From the NCBI GenBank assembly GCA_023374025.1, contig SIJG01000094.1, forward strand, positions 103,763 to 167,762: a DNA stretch of 64,000 nt, written 5' to 3'. The DNA comes from Heterodera schachtii (Eukaryota; Nematoda; Chromadorea; Rhabditida; Heteroderidae). Made by a program: the position numbers and the translations under genes. Of the stretch, positions 55,668-64,000 are shown piece by piece; the first letter of the stretch is position 1, and every line of letters starts with the position of its first letter. The notes under the pieces were generated by a model, which was not told the DNA's origin, ran no database searches, and saw nothing but the letters and a program-made list of their open reading frames with translations.

Positions 55668-56358
55668 TAGAGTGAGTCGGGGGCGTTTGGGCCCCCGCGT
55701 TTGGGCCCCCGTTTTTGGGCCCTCGTTTTTGGGCCCCAGGCTCGTTTGGGCCCCAGGGTCGTTTGGGCCCCAAGTACAGAAAAATGAAAAATCACAGTAA
55801 AAACAACTTTTTAAATTTCAGCATAAAAATGTAAAATAAACATTTTAAAAATAAATTCAACAATAATTTTAACAATAAAAAATGCAAAAATTTAAAGAAA
55901 TTCACGGGTTCATAAGGTAATTTGGACAATAAAACAAAAAATCACGGGTTCATTCGATAGTTGCGAGAAATTCCCCTGAGAAACTCCAAAAAGACAATTT
56001 TACTTTTTGTTTTTTGGTTGTAATTGGGTTAGCCATTTCTGAAAAATGTCCAAATCAGAATGTACATCAAATTGGTTAACTATTAAAAATAATAGGATTT
56101 GGAATAAGTAAAAGTAAAAAAATGAGCGAATGTTAATTAAACCTAACTTATGCCAAGTGGCGAGGGATCCCTCAGGCTTAGTTTTTAGAACCTTAATTTT
56201 TAAAAAAGCACATTTTTCTATTTTTAGGTGGGGCCAAACGACCCTGGGGCCCAAACGACCCCGGGGCCCAAAAACGGGGGCCCAAACGACCCCGGGGCCC
56301 AAAAACGGGGGCCCAAACGCGGGGGCCCAAAAACGGGGGCCCAAACGCTCTGGTCCCG
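55668..56358. mobile_element. Foldback with tandem gggccccc arrays
   Basis: Left array (55676-55772) repeats gtttgggcccccg-type units; right array (56226-56345) holds the same motif in reverse (gggcccaaacgac, gggggcccaaaaac). The ~450-bp centre is AT-rich without a gene. It inserted at or near the end of the 325-bp repeat copy 55341-55665. No clear target duplication. Confidence 0.8.
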
Positions 56359-56512
56359 CCATTTCAATATTATATTGTATAACTTGCGTTGATTTTCATT
56401 TTAAATTTTGGTGCTTAAAATGGCAAAGTCGAAAATTTGATTTTTTGTTTTATTTTTTAATGGGTATATAAAGACGTCAAACAGACTTTTTCATTCATAA
56501 TAATACCGCAAA

Positions 56513-57839
56513 ATGAATCGGCGGTAAGGAATTTTTTTTAATTACAAATTTTCATTTACCTATGCTATTTTTTCCTATGTTTCAGTTGGATTTGCAGCGA
56601 CGTTTGGATGGACATTCTGCCATCTTTTGACCATGCTCAACTCGGCCTCAAAATGGCATTGCTTTCTGATCGTTTCGATGTTTTGGTGGACGCGCATTTT
56701 GACGGAAAAAGCGAATTGACAATTTGGAGACGTATCAGAATTGACAAGGACAAAGGACCAAATGCAAACGATAATGAACCAAAACCGAAACTGTTTGTTC
56801 CGATTGATGGCAAATTTGTGCTATTTCCGATGCCGAATCGTCCGTTGCCGAACAAAATTCGTTTTCATTACCTTCATATTGAGTAGTTTGAATTTTTTTG
56901 ATAAATTTAAAGCATTTTAATATTTCTTCAGATCCGTTGATCATTCCGTCATTGAATTTCTCCGCTCCAACAAGCCAATTTGGGACAGAAGTGGCACCAA
57001 TTTGAAATTGTGGTTATACAAAACCGAGGATGATCAGCCGCTTTGGGATGCTTTGGACCGTCAAATTTGGCCAATTTTTGCGACAAGCATTCGCCATTTG
57101 AGCTTTCGCAATGGCGATTATTTGGACAATTTGCGTCGCAACACTTCACCGTCAATTCTCACTGATCTTGATCAATTGAATTCAATCAATTCTTGTGACC
57201 TTTTACCCGATGGAATTGCTGACGATGGGCCAAATGCAACTGCTGGCCAAGTGTTGACCAAATGGTTGCACACGCCGACAACTGATGGTCAACCAAAGCG
57301 ATTGTATCGCAGTGGTTATTTTGGTCCACTGAATCTCGAATGGATTAACAATTTCAAAGAGGTGTCTCGCCATGTTTTCGTCAAATTGCTTTTTGTTTTA
57401 CCAATTTTTGTGTTTAGACATTTCTGCGTGCCACCACTTCTGTCAGTTACCATATTCAACTTTATTTTTTTGTGGACGCAACAATGCCAATTGAACCATT
57501 TGAATTGGTGAATGAACGGACAAATGAGAAGCTGACACTGAAACAGAAGATCGATGAATTCTACGCATATGTGTATCATTTGCTGCTGCAACGGTGCCCA
57601 ATTGGGGAGACGGAAACGGCGCCAGTTAAATGGGAAGATCAGTATGAAAATTCGGGTGCCAATGCCAATTTGAACAATATCAGTTTTAGTCTGTTGACTT
57701 TCAATAAATCCATTGGGTGAGTGAGCAGCAGCAATAGCATTTGAATTTTGTCGAAAAAAAATTCGTTATTTTTAGGCCTTTGTCGCCACAAGCGGAAGAA
57801 GAAAAAGAAGAAAAAGCGGATGAAGGCAACGAAAATTAA
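56513..57839 (+). CDS. F-box-like family-1 protein, intact
   Basis: Exons 56513-56523, 56586-56882, 56932-57361, 57418-57716, 57776-57839; 366 residues. Same plan as the 53843 gene: WICSDVWMDILPSFDHAQLG, SDRFDVLVDAHFDG, RSNKPIWDRSGTNLKLWLY, QIWPIFATSIRHLSF, LTDLDQLNSINSCDLLPDG, KWLHTPTTDGQPKRLYR, IEPFELVNERTNEKLTL, LLQRCPIGE, acidic end EEEKEEKADEGNEN. The Tyr of YIDHS is replaced (SVDHS) at the exon 2/3 join. A TATA-like box, gggtatataaag, lies at 56462-56473, about 45 bp before the ATG, unlike the promoter of the other members. Confidence 0.85.
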
Positions 57840-58639
57840 TTATATTTGATGAAATGGTCGATCTCAATTTGATCTTCTTTTCTCTCACAGAAATGCTTTT
57901 GTTTGATTCTTTCGTTTTTGAATTTCAAAACCATTTAAAAATGGTCTTAACTGTTCACGCTATAAAAAGCGCTCAAAACCATTTTAAACGATTAAAATTT
58001 AATGGTAATATACTTATTTATAAAATATATTCTTCTAGGTCGAGCCAGAAATTGCCCCCCCCCCCCCCACTGGCTATGGACTCCTTTTTCTCTGATCAAA
58101 ATTCTACCACCATCAATTTTCAAATTTTCCGAAAATTACGCCTGAGGCGACAAATTTTTCGGCGGGCACAATTTTCAGTGTTGTACCTATTTTCCATGAC
58201 GTAATCACAAATCGTCGACGGATTTGCTTAATAGTACACAACCCAGCGCAACAGCGATGACGATATACAACTGAGACCCGATCACTCATTCATTCATTAA
58301 TTTCCACGCAAAACAATGGCGCAAATTCGGCGCATTTTCGGGCGCCCGCGGGCCTGCGGCGCCGATATTTGAAGGGCACAGCCCGGGGCGGTGCGCGACC
58401 CTAAATCTTTCGCCCGCCGCCGATCGGCGACGCATTGACGGGCGGGGGAAGGACGGCACGAAAATGGTCACTTCCGTCCCTGCCTTCTCAGTCTCAGCAA
58501 AAGTATAAATTTGTCAATGCGAAAATTTTATGTCACTTAAAAATGATTTTAAAATTTTTAAATACATGGATTTGTCAATTAATCGGAATTTTTCTCAAAT
58601 TTTTTGTTAGAATTACGTAAAAATTTACTCTGCACCTCG
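57840..58639. other. Intergenic with a GC-rich island
   Basis: No gene supported. A C run (58060-58070) and a GC-rich island at 58318-58450 (cgggcgcccgcgggcctgcg and similar) stand out from the AT-rich surroundings. A minus-strand open frame of 61 codons crosses the island but is not recognisable. Confidence 0.4.
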
Positions 58640-59093
58640 GATCAACGAAGTGACTGGGGAGAAATTGGAACTTCAACAAAATGATGCAAATGATTGTTGC
58701 CTCTTCCGTATGCCAATTGGATGGGGTACAAGAAAATGGGACATTGTGTGGGAAGAAATGATTGCTCGAACGAACCCAATTGACATTGTGATCGAAGATG
58801 GCGGATTCGACAATGGGTGAATAATAAATATAAAATGCTTTATACTTTTTTTCGGTTTTGTTAGTCCAATCGACAATTCATAGACTTTGTGCTTTCAAAT
58901 GGTACCAAAATGTGTGACACTATCGATGGTACCTCTCCCCCCCCCCCTTTTTTTTGAAATTTTAGTTGGTTGGACTCATAAAATGCCATTGAACTCATAA
59001 CAATTGAATTGACTTAAAATGCAATAGGATTATCATTTTTTCAGTCTCCGCGACGACGCTTCTCCCGGCCCCGAGTGATCAGCAGAAGAAATG
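58640..59093 (+). pseudogene. Family-2 3' fragment (exons 5-6)
   Basis: Exon-5 sequence 58647-58817 (EVTGEKLELQQ, CCLFRMPIGWGTRKWD, NPIDIVIEDGGF) and a terminal exon from an acceptor at 59045 (ctccgcgacgacgcttctcc), homologous to 63932-63974. The first part of exon 5 and all earlier exons are missing. Confidence 0.7.
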
Positions 59094-59099
59094 AATGAA

Positions 59100-59437
59100 T
59101 TAATCAATTAATTGATGCAATTATTTGACCGAAATGATATATTGGTGGCACTTTGCCTTTTAAATATTGCCTAATTGTTTGTTTGTCTGTTTGTATTTGA
59201 CCTTTGCTTTCTCGCAAATGCGTCCATCCATTTCCATTGTATTTTATGTGCATGTAATTAATTAATTGTCAGTAATTGTTGATAAAATGGCTAATGATAA
59301 AAGGGGAAAAGCTGAGGGATATTCGAGACGCAAAAAAGATGAGGAATTTGAGGTATTTTCCCTGTTTTAAGGTTCACACTAAAATTTAAAAAAAACAACA
59401 ATAAAAACCAAAAAAGCTCTAATAAGGCTAATTAAAG
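59100..59437. other. Spacer with the recurrent 3' block
   Basis: 59190-59285 is the block also seen at 53090-53180. The remainder is AT-rich with no gene. Confidence 0.5.
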
Positions 59438-60408
59438 TCACAAAAATTCCCTACCTACAGAGGTGGAGGACGGAAAATGAAAAAAGGCAATCTCTGACAA
59501 ATTGAAAAAAAAACATAAAAAAGATGTGGGCGAAGACATTTGACGCATGAAACGCCTTTCCCGTTGATTAGACACATACACGTAGCAACAGATGTAACAC
59601 GGAATGCAGCAGATCAACAAATAGTCAATAAAATGTCGAGGACAATACCAATACCAGTGCCCATTATCGCACCCGACCTGAAATTGTTGAATGGGAAGAG
59701 TTAGAATACTGTATGGGAGTGTGTATGGTAGTGGTGGTGGTTGGGGTTACGGTCACATTTTTATGGGGCACTGTAAATTGCGATTGTCCTCCGTTTTTAT
59801 GTATGAGCGATGAATGAAATGGGAAGAAACAAAACAGCGCAAAACGCACCACATAAAGACGTCGTCATCATGAGAATAATGGTCCTGCATCGGCTCAATT
59901 TCACTGAAAAATGAGGGGAAAAATTAAGGAATTTTCATGAATGAACAAATTGGAAAATTAGAGTTTTGTGTATTCCAATTTCTGACAAAAGTTTGACTGG
60001 GATGCCGAAAAATGTCGGCAAAAATGTTCGGTATGTTACAGATAAATAAAAAATTTAAATTCAATTGCTTCATACCATGGGGTGGATAGAACACGGACCA
60101 AACCGAAAATGACACAAAAGGCGGTAGAAAATGTTGTGGAAAAATCTCCGCCATACGTAAATTGCGATCACGTCCTGTCCCAACTCTACCCTTGGAATTT
60201 CGTGTCCAATTTTCATTTTTTTTAATGGGAAAGCCTTTAAAAATTTTAATTTTTTGGATTTCAAAAATTGCTGTTCATCAAAATCACAGCACCTGCTGTT
60301 TTTGCTGTTGTTGTTGTTGTTGTTTTGTTGCTGACAGAAGCCGTCGTTGAGAAACAATGCGACGATCAGAAAAATAAACAACAGAAAATTATTATTGTTG
60401 GAAGCCAT
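59438..60408 (-). CDS. Putative small secreted or membrane protein
   Basis: ATG at 60408. Signal peptide MASNNNNFLLFIFLIVALFL then NDGFC, an Asn run, two adjacent Cys (SRCCDFDEQQF), a basic section, and an aromatic/Arg-rich part (FFHNIFYRL...GPCSIHPM). Proposed intron 60075-59678; second exon 59677-59438 encodes CDNGHWYWYCPRHFIDYLLI, then a Cys-rich hydrophobic span (CCIPCYICCYVYV) and a charged tail; 190 residues with matching phase. The part around GPC.I is conserved in the relic at 51430-51665, supporting the frame. An alternative extra exon near 59850-59897 cannot be excluded. The upstream TATA box (60500-60510) is shared with the divergent gene at 60662. Possible effector or membrane protein; not recognised. 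Confidence 0.45.
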
Positions 60409-60455
60409 GGCAAAAAAAAAGGAAATGAAAACTGTCAATTAAAAGATCTTTTTGA

Positions 60456-60572
60456 TACAGAATATTACATAGAATGGCATTCGCGTTCAACGACCCGTTC
60501 CTTTTTATACCCGACAGACGCCGACTTTTCCCACCCAAAATTGCTAGGCTAATATTTTAGTATAAAAATGCC
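60456..60572. promoter_or_regulatory. Divergent (two-way) promoter
   Basis: Lies between the secreted-protein gene (minus, ATG 60408) and the family-1 gene (plus, ATG 60662). Minus-strand TATAAAAAGG (60501-60509), then cttttcccaccc, then gctaatattttag and plus-strand TATAAAA at 60561-60567. Nearly the same ~110 bp occur at 53427-53530 and 62246-62346. The conservation and the opposed TATA boxes suggest co-expression of the two genes. Confidence 0.65.
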
Positions 60573-60661
60573 ATTTTTCTCCTCTCCCTCATTCCATATT
60601 CTGAATTTTGAGTCACAAATTAATTGTAAAACGGCAAAGTGTGCTAATTGCAGCAAAATAA

Positions 60662-61979
60662 ATGAACAGACGGTAATGAATTAATCTAATCAAATTAAAT
60701 TTTTCATTTACCAAATTATTTTTTTCCATGTTTCAGTTGGATTTGTAGCGACGTGTGGATGGACATTCTCCCATCTTTTGACCGTCCAAAACTTGGACTC
60801 AAAATGGCATTGCTTTCTTATCGTTTTGATGCTTTGGTGGACAAACATTTTGACGGCACAAAGGAATTAACGCTTTGGAATCCCATTATAATTCGCAAGG
60901 GCAAAGGACAAAAAGCAAATGATATTGGACCAAAAGCGAAACTGTCTGCATGGGTCGATGACAGTGAAATTTATGTGGAATTTCCATTGCCGGACCGTCC
61001 GTTGCCAAACAAAATACGCTTTAAGGACCTTCGGATTGAGTAATTTAACTTTTTGTGTATTTTAAGGCATATTATTATATATTTTTCTTCAGGTACATTG
61101 ACCATTCCGTCATTGAATTTCTCCGTTCCAACAAGAAAATTTGGGACAGAAGTGGCACCGAGTTGGAGTTGTGTGTATATTCAGAAAAAACAGAAAATGA
61201 CCAACCAATTTGGGATGTGTTGGCCACTGAAATTTGGCCCGTTTTTGCGATGAACATTCACCATTTGAGCATTTCCGGTCGTCACCCTTTGGACAATTTG
61301 GGCCGTCGCATTTCACCAACAATTCTCACTGATCTTGATCATCTGAATTCAATCGATACTGATGATCTGTTCCCCAATGGAATTGCTGATGATGGACCAA
61401 ACTCATTTTCTGGCCAACCGTTGTCCAAATGGTTGCACACGCCGAGAAAAGATGGGAAGCCGAAGCGATTGCTTTGCGGAGATTTGGAGGAAAAAGCAAA
61501 TATCGACTGGGTCAACAGTTTCAAGGAGGTGCGTTTGGTCACATTCTCATAAAATACCAACTGATTGATAGTCATTGAATTTCGCTTCCTTTTTATTTAG
61601 GCATTTGCCCGTGCCACCATTTCTTCTGTCAGCTACAAAATTCAATTTGCAGTGTGGAAAACACCAATTGAGCCATTTGAATCGGCGAACGAACGAACCG
61701 AGGAAAAGCTGACATTGGAGAAAGTGCCACGTACTGATGCTTGTTGGCTGTTGAAGCGATGCCCAATTAGTGAAAAGGCGGCGGCGATTCAATGGGAAAA
61801 CGACGACAATTTGAACAAAGTCAGATTTGAGTTATGCTGGGGTGACATCAATGATGGATCCATTGGGTGAGCAGCGACAGCAATTTTTGATTTTGTCGAG
61901 AAAATCATTTAATTTTAGCCCATTGTCGCCACCAGCGGAAGAGGAGAAAAAAGAAGCGGACCAAAGCAACAAAAAATAA
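60662..61979 (+). CDS. F-box-like family-1 protein, intact
   Basis: Exons 60662-60672, 60737-61039, 61093-61528, 61601-61866, 61919-61979; 358 residues, all phases consistent. WICSDVWMDILPSFDRPKLG, SYRFDALVDKHFDG (Asp of SDRFD replaced by Tyr), RSNKKIWDRSGTELELCVY, EIWPVFAMNIHHLSI, LTDLDHLNSIDTDDLFPNG, KWLHTPRKDGKPKRLL, IEPFESANERTEEKLTL, LLKRCPISEKAAAIQW, end PLSPPAEEEKKEADQSNKK. Exon-1 donor is GTAATG instead of GTAAGG. Leader tgtgctaattgcagc. Expressed from the divergent promoter 60456-60572. Confidence 0.85.
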
Positions 61980-62245
61980 TTATATTTGAGAAATGGTCGA
62001 CGATCTCACCAATTGGAATTTGATTTGATGCTCTCTCTTTCATTTGTTGATTCTTTCGTTTGAATACAACATACTTTTAATACCAATTCAAATGTTTAAG
62101 CCTATTAAATTGTTTTTGGCCCGATTTAAAATTGGTCAAAATGGGGACTTATAACTTTTTAGAACGGTCAAAACCGAAAAATAATCTTAAACAAACCGAT
62201 AGGACATTTTACACTCAAACAAAATTAAAATGCAAAGAAAGAAGA

Positions 62246-62346
62246 ATGGCATTCGCGTCAAACGACCCGTTCCTTTTTATACCCGACAAACGCCGGACTT
62301 TTCCCACCCCAAATTGTTGCGCTAATATTTTAGTATAAAAATGCCT
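62246..62346. promoter_or_regulatory. Promoter module of the family-2 gene
   Basis: Third copy of the module: cattcgcgtcaaacgacccg, ctttttatacccgac (minus-strand TATA), cttttcccacccc, gctaatattttag, TATAAAA at 62334-62340, about 78 bp before the ATG at 62418. No minus-strand gene is seen on its left here, so only the plus direction is used. 61980-62245 otherwise holds the conserved family-1 3' flank and AT-rich sequence. Confidence 0.6.
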
Positions 62347-62417
62347 TTTTCTTCCTCTCCTCCTCATTCCATTCTCTCATTATTCGCCCTATATTTTCCG
62401 GTCATTTGTTCCTGCAA

Positions 62418-63974
62418 ATGTCTTCAGAAATTCTGTACGTTTATTATTCTCTTTATTTTTCTGACATTTTGCATTTTCTTTTGCTTTAATTTTGACCATC
62501 AGAATTGGGAGATGAAAATTTCAAAAGCATTTTTGAAGGATTAGCTTTTTGGAGGCTAAAAAATTCATATTTTAATTCCCTCGCTTTGGTGCTTTTCCTT
62601 TTCCTAATTAATAATTCATATTTCCCTAAATTCATTTCCAGTTGGTCTGCCGTGTTTCTTCTATTGGTCAATTATGCCAGCATTCTTTTTTGCTTCTTTT
62701 TGGACAATGCCAAAAAACGACGACGCCCTCACAAAAAAGAAATGTAAAAAAAAACAACAAAAAATTTGGAATTTCATAAAATTCTCCCCAATTTTTAGCT
62801 TTATCTGTGGCGACTGTTGGCTTTTGGTGTTCGATTTTCTTGCGCCTTCCCAACTTGGCCTTGAAATTGCACTGATCAATCGCCGCTTTGACCGCATCGT
62901 CGACGAACACTTCAAAACACGCAAATGGAAATTGAACAAACAATTTCTTATTCAATGGGACATTCAAGAAAATGGGACCAAACAAATGCAAATTGTCAAT
63001 TCCGATGGAAATCCATTGCCAATCCCTCGAATTCCGTTGTCGAACAAAATCATCGGATCCAGCAAATGCATTCAGATCATGTAAAAATTGATTAATTTGT
63101 AATTTTTGTCTAAATTTTCTGTTTTTCAGTTACATCGATCAAAATGTCGTCGCATTTCTCCGCCGTTTTCACCGTCGTATTTTCGCCGTTTGTACAACCG
63201 ATTTGTACATTATCACCGAAAATGTTCGCATTTTGGACTTTGTTATGCTCAACATTTGGCCCATGTTTCGCCATTCTATGCATGTGTTGTATTTGAATAC
63301 CATCGCTTTTCGCCGTATGCGTCAATTTGCCCCGTCATTTCTCAGCGATTGTCCATCACTTCGCTTTGTCTGTTTCAAAGATGCCATTCTGCCCGAATTT
63401 CCACACGATGAAAGTGCCAACGCGTCGGATGGCCAAGCTGTGACCAAATGGTTGTTCACGCCTCGTCCGAATGGTGTGCCGAAATTGTTTCAATGCTCTG
63501 TTAATTCAACGGAGGAGCAATGGTCGTCAATGATGGAACAGCTCAAAGCGGTGATTATCCCTAATTAATCGGATTTCTATGATTTTTGTCTACTTTTTTT
63601 AGGCATTTTCCAATGCTTCTTCTCCGGTTACTTTTCGCATTCACTTTCGGTCCTCTTCTCCGCTTCACTCTGTTGTGCCATTTGATCTGATCAATGCAGT
63701 GACTGGGGAGAAATTAATGATTCGACAATCAGCAAATAATTTTTGGCTCGACCGTTGTCCAATTGGATGGGATGATGGAAATTGGGAAAATGTGTGCAAA
63801 GAAGTTAATGCTCGACCGAATCCAATTGAAATTCGGATCAGAGACGGCGGATACGACGATGGGTGAGCAATTTTTTGAAAAATTTCATTTTGTTTATGAA
63901 TCCAATCAACAATTTTACAATATTTTTTCAGTCTTCTCCTCGACGCCGCTTCTCCCGGGCCGAGTGATCACTGA
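62418..63974 (+). CDS. F-box-like family-2 protein with N-terminal membrane segment
   Basis: Exons 62418-62434, 62642-62743, 62799-63080, 63130-63550, 63603-63862, 63932-63974; 374 residues, phases consistent. Exon 2 (102 nt) encodes a hydrophobic span (VFLLLVNYASILFCFFL) and the basic sequence KKRRRPHKKE, as in a signal-anchor protein. Then the F-box-like part FICGDCWLLVFDFLAPSQLG, NRRFDRIVDEHFKTRKW, body FRRMRQFAPSFLSDCPSLRF, KWLFTPRPNG, C-terminal FDLINAVTGEKLMI, LDRCPIGWDDGNWENV, and a short end LLLDAASPGPSDH. The architecture parallels family 1 exon by exon, but with the added membrane cassette. An F-box protein held at a membrane would target membrane or secretory proteins; that is inference. 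Confidence 0.8.
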
Positions 63975-64000
63975 TCAGAAGCAGGAGAAATGAATTATAT

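Noticed and set aside
58286..58471. Possible rRNA fragment or gene in the GC-rich island
   Set aside because: No recognisable rRNA motif, and the 61-codon minus frame has no supporting feature.

Overview
The window looks like nuclear DNA of a plant-parasitic cyst nematode (Heteroderinae, Heterodera/Globodera type). This is inferred from 33-60 bp introns ending in TTTCAG, from arrays of an F-box-like, lineage-expanded protein family that I recognise from cyst nematodes (from memory, not searched), and from a nematode-type BEL/Pao retrotransposon carrying a glycoprotein gene. I see no rRNA, tRNA, CRISPR array or bacterial gene.

Layout. (1) 1-19820 is extremely AT-rich and essentially gene-free. 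It contains a ~5.1 kb segment present twice in direct orientation (343-5490 and 10318-15340, differing by about ten small changes, an internal deletion and a MITE insertion), three foldback/MITE elements and one exon-like open stretch in each copy of the duplication. (2) 19821-34681 is a 14.9 kb BEL/Pao retrotransposon on the minus strand: 1.5 kb LTRs with TGTCGCC...GGCGACA ends, gag, a protease/RT piece, and a 2713-codon frame carrying RT, RNase H, integrase, a Gn/Gc-like membrane glycoprotein and an unexplained 630-residue tail. A further open frame runs into the 3' LTR. It has two frameshifts, and its two flanks do not match. (3) 34682-38133 holds the 3' exon of an F-box-like gene cut by the LTR, a GC-rich foldback, a minus-strand gene of unknown function with unresolved exons, and a mini-gene for a 41-residue membrane peptide. 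(4) 38676-63974 is a gene array. Family 1 (five exons, F-box-like N-terminus) has intact members at 38676, 53843, 56513 and 60662 and broken ones at 41131, 42718 and 48442. Family 2 (same architecture, but with an extra 102 nt exon coding a membrane segment) has an intact member at 62418, a member that lost the splice acceptor of that exon at 50051, and several fragments. A minus-strand gene for a small predicted secreted/membrane protein (59438-60408) sits head-to-head with a family-1 gene across a ~150 bp interval with a TATA box in each direction.

Transposons interleave with the array: a Mutator-like element with a FLYWCH-MULE transposase (44727-47804, 9-bp target duplication), a truncated LTR element inserted into a family-1 exon (43305-43769), and several GC-rich foldbacks. 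The MULE and several foldbacks have inverted repeats built from short tandem motifs, and two of the foldbacks have perfect 9-bp target duplications, so a common Mutator-like origin is plausible. The array appears to grow by duplication of [secreted gene - divergent promoter - F-box-like gene] blocks, of which intact and decayed copies can be seen.
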